Origin: Cynocephalus volans
Lineage: Eukaryota > Chordata > Mammalia > Dermoptera > Cynocephalidae
DNA: 64,000 bases
Assembly: GCF_027409185.1 (NCBI RefSeq)
Contig: NC_084474.1
Coordinates: forward strand, 24,209,382 to 24,273,381
Direction: 5' to 3'
Part shown: positions 1 through 13,300 of the stretch, piece by piece
Layout: every line of letters starts with the position of its first letter
Position numbering within the stretch: position 1 is the first letter of the stretch
Program-made: the position numbers and the translations under genes
Notes under the pieces: model-generated
Seen by the model: only the letters and a program-made list of their open reading frames with translations
Told to the model about the DNA's origin: nothing
Databases searched by the model: none

Positions 1-992
1 TATTCTTAGTTTAGAGTGGAGGTTTTTCAAGTCATGTAGGAAACATTATTGTCAAAGAGTTTAGTGACTCAGTTTAGATGCTCCAAGAACAAGCATTCCT
101 TCCATATATTCTCTTGAGAATCACAAAATCATGAAAGTATTTCTCAGAAAGGGGAGGGGGGTGAGAAGGGAGTGTGCTTTTGTTAGATTAATAAATATTA
201 TTACAATACACTGAATCTTCCTTTAGAGGTAAGACTTTAATATCTGCACTGTAAATAATTGGTTTATATGGCACTACTGTAAGTTCTGCTTTTACACAAA
301 GCTATTTGCTTATTATAAAGCAAAATAAAAACTAGTTTCTTGTATGATTTTTTTAAACTCAGCTACTCCTTAATTAAACTGCCAAAAATTAAAGTGCAAT
401 ATTGCATATTTTTATGAACGAATTGAAAATAGAATTTAGATGTTTATTGGAACACAAGAAATACAAATCTGTATAATAAAGTTAGCGTAAACATTAATGA
501 TCATTTAATGCCTGTCATTATTGGAAATTAAAATTGGTGATGGTTACAGTAGTCATTACAGAATGAAATACATGTGAGGGAGAAAAGTGAATAGAAAACA
601 AAATATTTGGACACATAAATTACTAGTTTCAACGTTATCTTTTTCTCTCATAGCGTAAGTCTTTTATAAAAATGTGTGCCCTTTGAATAGTTGAACCATT
701 TCATGGTTACTACCAAAATAAACTCAAAGTTCTGAATAAAGACTGTAACATTCTTCATGTTACCCATACCTCTTATTTTGCTGCATATGGTACAATGTAG
801 GGCTTCTCAACTATTGTCACATCATAGTACACACTGAAAGTTACAAAATTTATTTGGCACTCCTGGGGTATAGATGCCAAATGATGTAGACACTGGCAGC
901 AGGTACTCTATACAAAGATTCAATATACCACAAGTTTTGAATTTAAGTAATTTACAAAGAGCTAACAAACACTGCTCAGATATAATTTGAGC
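1..992. other. Gene-free, unrecognised AT-rich sequence
   Basis: No exon with splice sites, RNA gene or confidently classed repeat was seen. Two polyadenylation-like AATAAA motifs occur near 716-740. The sequence could be the 3' flank of an upstream gene, but nothing here identifies one. Confidence 0.4.
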
Positions 993-1188
993 AATGGTAA
1001 ACATTTTTTTTTTTTTTTTTAAAGATGACCGGTAAGGGGATCTTAACCCTTGACTTGGTGTTGTCAGCACCACGCTCAGCCAGTGAGCGAACCAGCCATC
1101 CGTATATGGGATCCGAACCCGGGGCCTTGGTGTTATCAGCACCGCACTCTCCCGAGTGAGCCACGGGCCGGCCCAATGGTAAACATTT
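993..1188 (-). mobile_element. CYN-type tRNA-Ile SINE, dimeric, with target-site duplication
   Basis: Two tRNA-Ile-like units lie head to tail on the minus strand (GGCCGGCCCGTGG... then a second unit ending in CCTTACCGG), with the A-tail read as poly-T near 1005-1020. A perfect 14-bp duplication, AATGGTAAACATTT, flanks it at 993-1006 and 1175-1188. The element body is about 1007-1174. Confidence 0.9.
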
Positions 1189-1491
1189 GAATGGGCGCTT
1201 AAATATTCTACATTTTTGCCACTATAAAAATTTGCCGTTAGTATGCTTGTAACTGGTATAGTTATTTTCCTTGGGCATAATATTACAAAACTTTACACAA
1301 ATGTTTTGTAAGTCCTTTTTTATGTATATCATATACTGTGCTGTATGAAAAGTAGGACTGGATATACAGGAACATTTTTGGTAATGTTGGAATTACTTTT
1401 TCAATACAGCATATTAAAATTGATAATTCGTCAAATGTGCAGTTTGTAAATTAGCTCTGTTTTTAAATGGGATTTTTCTGCCACCTGCCTT

Positions 1492-1626
1492 TAAAGGCAG
1501 TTTTTTTTTGTTTGTTTTGTTTTGTTTTTTGTCTTTTTCGTGACCGGTACTCAGCCAGTGAGTGCACCTGCCATTCCTATATAGGATCCCGAGTGCGCCA
1601 CGGGCTCGGCCCTAAAGGCAGTTTTT
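1492..1626 (-). mobile_element. CYN-type SINE, internally deleted copy
   Basis: A minus-strand copy with the CGCACTCGGGAT-like head and CTGAGTACCGGTCACG tail, but most of the tRNA middle is missing. Direct repeats TAAAGGCAGTTTTT at 1492-1505 and 1613-1626 mark the insertion. Confidence 0.8.
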
Positions 1627-1699
1627 ACTTTTACTGGGGTTTTTTTTGTTTGTTTTACAGATTATACCATTCCCAAGATGATTGTTCATTTATATGTGT

Positions 1700-2025
1700 C
1701 GTAGTCCATTGGGGCTGCTGTAACAAAAATACCATAAACTGGGGGGCTTATAAGCAACATACATTTATCCCAGTTCTGCAGGCTTGGGAATCCAGGATAA
1801 AGAGGCTTAGTGTCAGGTGAGGGCCCTTTTCTCATAAATGGAGACTTCTCAGTAAGTCCTCACGCGGTGGACGAGGCTAATAACTAGCTCTCTGGAGTTT
1901 TTTTCACAAGGGCACTAATCCCATTTACCTCCCCAAAGCCCCGCTTCTCAATACATTGGGGATTATGTTTCAACATATGAATTTTGTAGGGACAGAAACT
2001 TTCATCCTTAGCACTATGAAACCCT
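1700..2025 (-). mobile_element. MaLR-type LTR (MST/MLT1 group), diverged
   Basis: Read on the minus strand, it ends with the typical MaLR stretch for a GGCTTATAA..., CCCAGTTTATGG and AGCAGCCCCAATGGACTA tail. This family resemblance is recognised by eye. The subfamily is uncertain. Confidence 0.65.
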
Positions 2026-2382
2026 AAAGTGTACACAAGAGAGTTTCAGGTGGCTCGAGTGCCTTGAAATGTTATGCCAGGTTTTGCGTGTGTAGACTGA
2101 CAGGGGAACCGGGTTGGGGGCGGGGAGCGTGGAGAGTGTCACATAGCTCTATCAAAAGGATTCACGTACAGTATTTGTTTTCTGCATTGGATGTATACTT
2201 AAATTTTTCAACTTATTGGGAACTTTCTAATTCTCACCCTATCCCTGAAAAGTTGTATCTGATGTTCAGTGATATTCTGTAATAATAAAATACTGTGATA
2301 ACGAAAACAAAATTAGCCCTGTCTCTTTGCCGCAGGAAGGGAGCAAAAGTGAAGAAATTAAAGGGCGGGGGGTGGAGAGCAG

Positions 2383-2650
2383 GTGACTCTAGCGCCCGTA
2401 GCAACGGGAGGGGAGGGGCGAGCGCGGTCCCGACAGCCCCCGCGCCCCCCGCCAACGGTCGGGAGTGCGCGCATGCGCGCAAGTGCTCCCGCTCCGCCGG
2501 CGCTCGAGGCGACGCGCGACGGGCCGCGCTTGGTGGGTTCGAGGGTGATTGTAAAGCACTGCTGGGCTGGGGCCCACTGTCCGGGAAGTTGCGGCTGTGT
2601 TGGGGGGAGGGGGAGCTGGGTCCCAGCGTGTGAGGCCAGATTCGCTTTCC
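2383..2650 (+). promoter_or_regulatory. MCMDC2: CpG-island promoter, probably of MCMDC2
   Basis: A sharply GC- and CpG-rich block in otherwise AT-rich DNA, 1.8 kb upstream of the MCMDC2 start codon. It holds an NRF1-type palindrome and two CAACGG MYB-type motifs (2402-2407 and 2453-2458). A non-coding first exon probably starts here, but I could not fix its donor site. The link to MCMDC2 is inferred from position and strand. Confidence 0.7.
2469..2478. promoter_or_regulatory. NRF1-type palindromic site
   Basis: GCGCATGCGC is a perfect 10-bp palindrome that matches the NRF1 consensus. It sits in the CpG island upstream of MCMDC2. Confidence 0.6.
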
Positions 2651-3169
2651 ACTTGGGTTGGGAGGTGTTTTCCTGCTGTCGTCCCCTCACCAGTTCATCC
2701 CCGGGGCTGACGGGACAAGGAGAGAAAACACAATCCGCGTCTGTCCCTAGTGCACCGACACTTAGGAATACTTAGAGAGCTGTGTCCTTGTTCGCTTATC
2801 TAATAAGCTTTCCCCGGCTTCCTGTCTTTTCCTCTACTTAATCTTCCTTGAAAATGCATCCACTCCTCAGGACCTCAGCACGGTGACACCAGACGCCACT
2901 GAGGCCCAGGCCCTGATTTACAGGCCCTGTATCTATCTGGGCGTCCCAAGAGCCCCTCAGAGTCAGGGTGTTTAAAATGAAATTTTCCTTATCATTTTCC
3001 TACTCTTTTCCGGAAGTTTCATATTTCCTTTAGAGCAGCAGCATCCACACACACCCATATTAAAAACCCACTTATCTTTGGACTACTCTTTCCCATGTTG
3101 TACAGACTGGTCACCAGACCCAGTGTTATATCTTTAAAATTCTAGAATCCATCTCCAACATTCCATTTC

Positions 3170-4062
3170 ATTCCTAATTCTCTGGGGCAGGCCATTCATC
3201 TTTTAGGGACACTGCAGTGGCTAAAAACTGATTATCAGCTCTTCCACTATTCCAACCCATTTTCTACTAACTTCCAAAATAAAAATCGGATCTATTTCTT
3301 TACTGTTTTAAAAAACTTTGATGGGTTCCCTTTGCTTATATAATCATCATGGACTTCAAAAACTTTCATAATTTGGCCTCACCCAACCGTTTCATTACCA
3401 ATAGCTTCCCTTCATTCAAACCCAGAACCTAATGTTCTGATGACGCAGAAATGTGATGTCCTGAACACAACACACACTTTAAGATCATTGTATTTATGTT
3501 ACAGAGAAACAAACTCTGAAGTTTCACACCTATATAATAGCTAAAAGGACAGCCTCGATTACTTTTCTTTGGAAAGTAGCCAGGTAGGAGTGTAGAGCCA
3601 ATAGGTAGGACTGATAATGGCAGGAGGGAGGGTAACCCTTATCTCTGAAAAACTTTCTCTTCCTACACATCACCTCTCCTCCAATTAGTGAAATATTCAT
3701 CTATCTAATGTCACCTTTAAAGTAGAATTCATAGCTGCTTCTCTATGACTGCACTGTCTTCAGTCAAAATGTCCTAATAGAAAATATTATGAACCATACT
3801 CAAGGATGACCATACTCAAATTTTGTGAAATATTTCAAACATGTTGTTTCTTCCATGCTCCCTAGTATATTCATATTTCTATTATAGCAGTTAAGTTGTC
3901 TTGTAACTGTTTACATACCTGTCTTTCCTCACTGTGCTCTTTCTGAAAGATAGGGACATTTTACTCATCTTTGTATCCCTAATGCCTAGGATAGTCTTGT
4001 ATCCAATAAATAGTAGATGCCAAATAAATATTCAGTAATGGGTGAATAAATAATAATAAATA
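3170..4062 (+). mobile_element. L2 LINE remnant
   Basis: 3230-3430 resembles the end of the L2 reverse transcriptase ORF: the stretch for a TPL/LKTL-like WFPL and a MAYKAL-like region is degraded but legible. 3880-4062 is a typical L2 3' tail (a 'TCTTTGTATCCCTAATGCC'-like phrase followed by AATAAATATT repeats). The middle is poorly preserved. Confidence 0.6.
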
Positions 4063-4390
4063 ATGTATTAATCATCATTTTTGACTTCTCTAAATTGGTA
4101 ACTTCTTGAAAGGCAAGATGCAATATTATTTTATTCCTAGCACCTATTACAATTACTGGCAAATATTGTTTACAATTAGTGTTTGCTGTCTTTAATTTTG
4201 TATATTCCACTCTCTACTCATTACTATAGTTTAAATGTTTTATGTTGGTTACTGACACAAGATTTAAAACTAAAAGGGCCCTTAGTCATCTAATACAACC
4301 TCTTCATTTCCTACAGGTAAAGATACTAAGCCAAGAGAGGTCAGGAGTCTTATTAGAAGTTTTCAAAAGTAAATTTTATTTTATTTCTAG

Positions 4391-7300
4391 GTTTTTCTCA
4401 TCCTTCCTTTGAGTTTCACCATCTTTACCAGCAACCATGGTTTAATCAATTAGTAACACAGAAGAATCATTAATTAGGAGAAAATGTCAAATCTAAAAAT
4501 GAAAGAGGCAGCCCTTATCTATCTTGACAGAAGTGGAGGCCTCCAAAAGTTTATAGACGATTGCAAGTACTACAATGGTATGTTCAGTAAAGGTGACTTT
4601 ATTTAGCAACTTCCAAATATATTCTCACATTTAACTATCTTAACTTTTACATTTCTGTATTTTCACAGATTCAAAACAAAGTTATGCTGTCTATCGATTC
4701 AATATTTTAATAAATCCCTCTGATGTTGTTGAATTAGACGCTGAACTTGGAAATCACATTTTACACCAACCTTTAAAAGCTGCTGAAGTTTTTCAATCAG
4801 TAAGTTAAAAAATGGAATAATTTTATGCCACATGGAAATTTTGGTAACTGTTTTGTTTGTTTGAAATCACAGGTCTGTTTTATTGCTGTGAAGACTCTCT
4901 CATTAATTGGACAATTACAAACTGAAACTCAAGTAAGTTTTAGTTAAAGTTAAAGAAAAATCAGATACAAACTTTCAAGGTATCTTGTAAATAAATATTT
5001 TTATATTCATAGATTTTTTTTTGTTTATTAAAAAGATTACTATTTTCAAAGTTCAGTGCATCTTACATATGCATCTTTATTTCCTGTAATATACTTGTAA
5101 CATTAAACATTTTTATAGTAAAACAAAACATCTCCAATATAATACCCCAAAGTAAAGAGAATAATACAATGAACCTCTATGTATCTATCACTCAGATTGT
5201 GTTACAATATTTTGCCATACCTGCATCATCAATTTTTTTCTGAAATATTTTAATATTTCAAATAAGCAAATCCCAAATGTCCTATTATTTTACCCCTACA
5301 TACTTCAGTATCTACCTCTAAAAATTATGGACATTTTTCTTATATAACCACAATGCCATTATCACCCTTTACAAAGTAACAATAATTTATTGGTATCATC
5401 TAATATCCAGTCAATATTAAATTTGCCCAATTGTCTCAAGAATGTCTTATAACTGGTTTACTCAAATCAGAATCAAAACAAGGTCCATACATTATTATTG
5501 GTTCTTACATCTCACTAAGTCTCTCAATCTAGAGCCATTCCCTCCCCTTCCCTTTTTAAACCATTGACTTTTTTTTTTTTTTTTTTGGCAGCTGGACAGT
5601 ACAGGGATTGAACTCTGGACTGTGGTGTTATCAGCACCATGCTCTAACCAACTGAGTTAACCAGCTAGCCCCCCATTGACTGAAGAAGCTAGTTAATTGT
5701 CCTATAAAATGCTACATAATCTGGATTTGTCTGATTACTTCCTTGTGCTGCTATTTCATTTAACTTAGTCCCCTCTACCCTGTATTTCCAAAATAGAAGT
5801 TGTTTCTAAAGACTTTAGGTTCAGATTCAACTCATTTTGACAAGAATACATCATAGTTTCATATTGCACTATATCAGGAGAATATAATATCTGTTGTCCC
5901 GCTTTTAGCAATGTCACAATTGATCAGTGGGTTCAGGCATTGTCATTCTGATCCTTCCATTGTAGTTTCCCATCAACTTCCACCTAATGGTTTTAGCAGT
6001 CATTGATGTTCACTGCCTATAATCCATTATTTCATTAGGAGCTACAAAATAGTGGTTTTCCTAATTTTAGCATTCTTTCTGAATCTATTAGCTGTAATTA
6101 TTCTATAAGAGAAATTTTCTCTCATCAACTGTTTGGTTACTGTCAAATACAATTTGTAAAGAGAGCCAAAATAAATGTTTGATTCTTTCCCTTTATAAAT
6201 TTTCAGAGAGTGATAAGTTGAAATCAAGCAGCCTTCAGTGATCACTAATACTTTTTTTCCTTTTTCTTAAATATGCGAAACTTATGAACTTTTTAATATA
6301 ACCGATATGTTTCAATGAATCTCAGTTATTCTTTTTGATGCTTATATTATCCTACCCTTGGTCATTGGAAGTCCCTTCAAGTTTGCTCCTATATTAATTT
6401 TTATAACACCCTTGGTTTCTGACACAAGAGGATGTGCCAAGTCCATCTGGTATATTTTCTGCCCCCAACCTAGAATCAGCCATTTTCCCCAAGTAGCCCT
6501 GGTTCTTTTTAGTGAGAAATTATATTAAGAGATCATAATCTGGGTGCTAGCGGTGTTCTTTGCTATTGATTTGACATTGTTTTTTAAGTCTTTTCTGTGG
6601 ATATAACCAGGAAATGTGTATTTTTAAGGAAGAATAATGAGTTCATAATGATATTTTCAATTAAAATTTAGATTGTAAGATTTTTACTTTAATTTTATAT
6701 TTGAATCTCTTTTATCTTAAAATTTTGGTTCCTAACAAATTGGATCTCCTATTTTTATTAATACCATTTTTATGTTCTTATTAGATTAATATAGTGCTGA
6801 AATTAACACATTTACCTCCTCTGCCAAGTTATGGTCTTGATCTTTGTGAGTTTCCACTTGATTATACATCTCAAAGATTTTATATGATGCAAGGGATTGT
6901 GATCGCAATGACAACTGTAACCAAGTATACACAAGGTGCGAGATTCCTTTGTTCAGATGAAGCATGTCCTCTCTCAAAAGGTAAATATTAAAATGTAACA
7001 GAACATTAAGCAATTTATTGTTTAATCCTAAATTGTGTTTACAATTAGTTATAAAACGCTCACAAAGTGGAAAGAATGTAATAAAATTTGGTATCTCCTA
7101 ATGTTTATGTTTACTCTGCACAATATTGAAATACATTCTCCTTTTTACCCCCCTTCCCCCTAATTTAACAAGTGCTCCTATGTTACTGAAGAACCTGTTC
7201 TTCTCACACATTGTTTCATGACTGTTTACTCATGCTTTTCCCTCTTCAACTAATGTCCTCTCTCAACACTTTGCCTTAACTTCAGTCCTCCTCCATGACA

Positions 7301-10300
7301 TCTTTTCCTTTTAACCCCACCTCTCAGGGGTTTAGATTCCCCTTTTTTCTTTTGGAACACCCTGCAAATGAATGCTGCATACTGAAATGATCTGTTTTTC
7401 ATTGCCACGTGTAGAAATTGTGTGTCTAAGCATTCATATTATCAGTGCCTTTGCACAGTGCCTAGTAAGGAACAGCCATGCAATAGTGTTAATTGAGCTA
7501 CTCTGAACCCAAGTGCAAAATTGAATTAAATATACTGTGAATTAAACCTCTTTTAATGGATAGAAAATAGATAACTAAATCTGAAAGCAAATTTTGTTTA
7601 CCACTGTTTTCTTTCAGGATTTCAGTATATAAGAGTGCATGTGCCTGGTGCTACAGAATCTGCAACTGTAAGAAACGACTTTTTGTGTAATCTGTGTGCA
7701 TCTTCACTTCAAGAAGACAGAAAATTTAGAGTACTTGGTGGTAAAATGCATTTATATTTTGTAATTACAATTTTTAAAATAGTGTCTAATATTTTGATGT
7801 GGAAATTAAATTGAATATAGATTCTAATAACTAATTCATTTTTTCTCTTTGCCTTAAGATAAACAGATAGTTGAAATAATTACCACAAAGGCACTTCATG
7901 CTTTTCAAGGATATTCTAACAACCAGCCATTTAGGTTTCAATCTCTTACAATTTTCCTAAGAGGTAAATTGAACTCAAAATAAATTGCTATAAAATATGT
8001 AATCAGCTTGTCTGTGTTTATATATTATAAATGGTACTTCTGTAGCTTAAGAAATACATCTTATTATTCTTGAGTGTCTTAAGAGAGACATATTCAACTA
8101 ATGTATCAATTATTCATTCAGTCATACAACACTTACTTTAAATGATATTAGCACCCACTATATTCAAAGCATTGTGCTTGTCCCAGGGTCACAGTTATTT
8201 TAAAATAATGATCTGTCATCATTCTGTGTGTGTCTTACATAAATATTGGGGTTATTATTTAGCTCTCTGGAGCTAAAAAGAGAGAGAGAAGAAAAATTAT
8301 GGAGATCAATGTTTGATCTTCACAGAGAGAAGTTAACCCTTGCTCCTCCTTGTAAACCTTTAATAGCTTTACAGCCAACCAACTTCTGACTGTAGAATGC
8401 AGGGTCATAATTTTTAGTATGCTTTTTAAATAAGCTTTGAAGTCGTGCAAAGCTTTGCCCAATCTGTACATGTGAGAAATCTAGTATAATGCAAGTGGGT
8501 AGACTTTGTAGATAGGCAGAACTAGATGTGCAAGTCTTTTTTTTTTAATTGGTTATGAATATTCATGAGATACAAAGCCGATTGTCACCTCTCATGCCCA
8601 AGATGTGAAGGCCAGATCCATACTGGCAGCATGCCCATTACCACAAATTATGATTGTACCCCGTGTCCCACACCCAATTATCCCCAACCTCCCTCCCATC
8701 CCCTTTTGCCCCACTCCACTTTGTATCCTTAGGTATGCTCTCTCCCTCTGCAAGTCCAAACACCACTGTGGTCTTTCTTTCCTTCCTTCTTTCTCTCTTA
8801 GCTCCCACTTTTGAGTGAGTACATGCAGTATTTATCCCTCTGTGCTTTGCTTATTTCACTCAACATAAGTTTCTCCAAGCTCATCCATGTTGTTGCAAAT
8901 GAGAGAATTTCATTCTTTTTTATGGCAGAGTAGTATTCCATGGTGCATATATATGCTTTGTTAAAGTCTTAACCTCTCAGTTTCTTCACATTTAAAGTGG
9001 AGATAAGAATACCTATCTTAGGGCCGACCCCGTGGCGCACTCGGGAGAGTGCGGCGCTGGGAGCGCAGCAGTGCTCCCACCGCGGGTTCGGATCCTATAT
9101 AAGGATGGCTGGTGTGCTCACTGGCTGAGCGCAGTGCGGCCGGTCTCAAAAAGACAAAAAAAAAAAAAAAGAATATCTATCTTACAGTTTGCAATTAGAT
9201 AATGAATATACGAGTAACTTACATGTATTGTAGATAGTAAAATTATTTTCTTCCCAAATAAAATTATTACTTATAAGGTAATTTTTAACATTCCTTGTCA
9301 TTTAATGCAAAGGTGTTTCATCTTATATAGAATGATAGTCTTCCTTTTGACTATTATAGGAGAGTATCAAGTTGCTACATCTTGTGCTTCTTGAAGTTAA
9401 TTCATCATTGCATATAACTAAAAATTTATCAGCAATTAAACTTAGAAAATTTACATTATTAGTGTCACTCCATATTAACATTACACTAAACAAAAGTAAA
9501 TACTATTAACTCAACTACTGAATTGTTACTGGTTCTGGTTCTTTGAACCATATGATCATATACAAGTTTCATTTAGTGAATACATATTTTCTTCTGTGTT
9601 TAATAATTTTAGATGAGTCAGTTAATAAAATGAATATAGGAAGTGAATATAAAATTATTGGAATTCCAACCTGTCTAAAAACCTCACAAACTGCTGTCTG
9701 TATGGAAGCAAATAGCATCACTCTTTGCAATCCAAGAGGTAAGGAAATATTAGTATCGTATATTAACAGATACTTAAATTTAAGTCCATTTATTCAACAA
9801 ATAAATATTGTTTGCCTATGTGGTAGGCACTCTTTTAAGCACTACGGATATAGTTGTAACCAGGACAGTCAAAGTTCCTGCTCTTAAATTATATAGCAGA
9901 CAGTTAATAAAGATGTAAACTAATCAATAAGACAATTTCAGATAACAAGTGCTATGAAGGAAATAAAACAGGGTAATGTTGTGGAAACTTGCTGGCAGGA
10001 CTCCTTTCCGAGTGCTAAGCCTTTTAAAAATTTTTTCTTTATAATTAGCGAGGAGAAAAATGTTTGAGGATGCCAAGGGTTAGAGATTAGTCATAGAATT
10101 TTTCTATACTTCCCTTTATTTTGTAGCCAAGGCAACTCTAAGTAACTGTTGTGGTCTGAGAAAGAGCTCAATAAAATAGCATCCTTTTCCTCTTCTGAGT
10201 TCTGAACAAATCAAGAAATAACACAAAAGATAAAGGCAGGGAGGTCAAAATATCACCTTTATTACTGACAATTTCCTTTAACAACTCCAACATAATTTAG

Positions 10301-13300
10301 CATTAAGTAATCAAAAGTGGAGAGCAGACCTCCTCTTTTAACTTGGCTCACAAATATCTAAATGTAAGAGACGCTGGTTAAGTCTTCAACAGAGTTGGAT
10401 TTTTTGGAATCTATAGATATCCATCTATAGTAATAAAGATCCAAGTTGAATTTAAACGCATGTGGACTCTAGATACCTTTACTTATACTGAAAAGAAAAG
10501 CTTCTTAAAGGAACAAAAATATTGAAGGGAAAAAGCACTGAGACTGTAGGCAGTTTAGTGATCTTTTTAGTATTTTCTGCTAAGTGTTTCAAGATTTACT
10601 AATTTGGTAGCAGAACATGACTTATATGTAGGTGGAAAAGTATGCTTTCATATACTGAACTCCAGAATTAGGCAGATTTAACCACTCTAATGTTAAAATG
10701 GCAAGAGCTAGACTAAGGTAGGCCTCTCTTAGTCCACGGACATGGATTAATAGAGGAAATCATTGCTCTGTGATGGCAGCCCATGAGGAAGGAGAATGGG
10801 ACTGGGGTATGCATGTAGTTAGTTGTTCTTCTTAAACTGACCAATTGGATAAATCACTCATCCCTTTCAGGAGTTGGAGAAAATCTGGAATGTTAGAATA
10901 TACTATATACTACAGTGCTTTCAAAGTAGTAGAATATAAATATTTCCTTTTAACAGTAACATTTAAATATTTCCCATTCTACTTATTAGCCCCCACTGAA
11001 GGTGATATTATTTCAAACATGGAAATACAGCAGCAAACAGTAATACAGGAGCTCCGTAATCTGACTTTGATCACATAGATCTTAAAAGGAGCAGAATAAG
11101 GGATTTGCCTGCATCCCGCAGCCAATCTATGTAGACACAGATGACTGCTTCCTTTAATTACATTCTCTGGGATAGAAATAATAGATCAGCATGACCTCCA
11201 ATCATAATTTGATATCGTTATAAGAATTTGAATATGCATCATAACAACTATAATTTTATAATATTTTAGACAAATGGAATTAAATATCCATAATGTTGTT
11301 TTCTTGTTTTAAACCCCGTTCTACTATGTGTATTAATATTTACTTTTAGTTCCTTCAGGAATTAGTGACAACTTCAAGTGTCTCCTCTCCTTGACTTCCT
11401 GCTCATGCTGGAAGTTTACAGCAATACTTGCCAATATCTTTGCATCACATATTGTTCCTTCTGGGACTTACAATTTGCTCAAGCTCTGTTTGTTGATGAG
11501 TCTAGTACAGACAAGTGACCATAACAAGGAACTGGAAGATTGCCTAGATATTTTAATTATAACAAGTGATACTCTACTTATACACAGGTAAATAAATATG
11601 TGTCATAAATTTTAAAAATTATAAATTGGTCACAGATTTGCATAAATCCTTCCCATGAGCATATTATAAGATCAATATTAAAAACAGAAAGGACATTGTT
11701 GGGGGGGAGGGGGGGAGGGAGAAGGGAGGGAGGTTTTGGTGATGGGGAGCAATAATCAGCCAAAATGTATATCGACAAAATAAAATTTAAAAAAAAAAAA
11801 AAAAAAAGATCAATATTAAAAATTTATCTGAACCAGTATAAGTGTTTAAATCAATGTTTATCAATGAAGTTTGAAACTTTTAAAACATTTCTATGCGATG
11901 TTTGCTTTTAATATTCTGAGAATCTAACCACTCAAAATTTCAACCTATTTCCCCACTCAGGCCTTTACAAATAAACGCATCCTTCCCAACCTTCCATTTC
12001 CCCCATTCTCTAACTCTATATTTTGCTTTTGTACTTTTTCATTTTTAAATAATTGTCCCCCTAAGAGCCAACAAGCTATTTCCTTATTTTTCTTCAAAAT
12101 TCCATTCCATAATGTTGATCCACTGCACCCAAATAAGGCTGTTAAAAGTGCCAAAATGACTGTTTTGGGGGGACATCACCCTAACCTAGGAATAAGCCTC
12201 TCTACTCAGCATTTTGGGGCTCCCCACTAGCAAGTACCCTTTTTAAAAAAGTGACTTAAATGTTCACAAAGCTAGGAATAAGCTCCTTATATTAATATCT
12301 CGTATGTGATTCTAAAACAAAATTAAACTTATAAAATAAATTTAAAATAAATAAAATTCAAATTAACATTAATTTAATTGAATAAATGATATTTTGCTAA
12401 CATTAAATTGCCACGGACAATGTAAATATGGTGCCAAATGCTACAGACTGCACCAGTTTATTCTTTCTGCTAATGGAGCATGAGAATACAGTATTTGCTT
12501 CCTCACAGCTTCTGGATATTATCAAACTTTAAAATTTTGGTGCCTGATGGCTGGAAAATGAAATTTTATTTTAATTTGCATTTCTTTAATTGGGAATAAC
12601 TTTTATTGTCATTCAGAGCTTATTAGACAGTTGTGTTATTTTTCTGTGAACCTCCTACTCTTGATCATTGTCTATTTTTCTATTGTTTATCTATATCTTA
12701 TTGATTTGTGATGCCTGTTGTAAACAAAGGCCTTTGTCTCTTTTCCTGTTTTTCATTAACCTTTTGACTTTTCTTATGGTATTTGGGACTGTATGAGAGA
12801 TTCGGTTTTTTGTTTGTTTTTATGTAAAATTTATATATAGTGAAATATAGTGTAATAAGAAGATCTAATTAAAAACAACCAATGAGTTTTGATAAATGCA
12901 TATACTCCTATAACCACCACCAGCACAAGATATAAAATATTTCCATCACCCCAGAAATTTCCCTCATTCCCTCTTCCAATCAGTTCCTATCTCCACAAGT
13001 GATTTTTCTCACCACAGATTTATTTTACTGTTCTTGAATTTTTTATAATGGAATTATATGGTGCATACTCTTTTGGGTCTAGTCTCTTTCACTCAACATA
13101 ATGTTTTTGAGATTGATACAGTTGTGTACCTCTGTAGTTCATTGTTTTTATTGATGAGTAATATTCCATTATATCAATACACCACTATTTTTTATCCGTT
13201 CTCTTAGCGGTGGACATTGGGTTTTGCGTGTTTTGACTATTATGAATAAAGTTGCTGTGAACATTCTTGTACAAATCCTTTTTTGGACATGTATTTTCAT

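Noticed and set aside
1-800. 3' UTR of SGK3, the upstream neighbour in human
   Set aside because: In human the gap to MCMDC2 is larger than this window leaves, as I recall, and nothing in the sequence identifies SGK3.
2295-2775. Several overlapping open frames on both strands of the first CpG island
   Set aside because: GC-rich DNA has few stop codons. The products are low-complexity and none has splice-supported continuity with MCMDC2.
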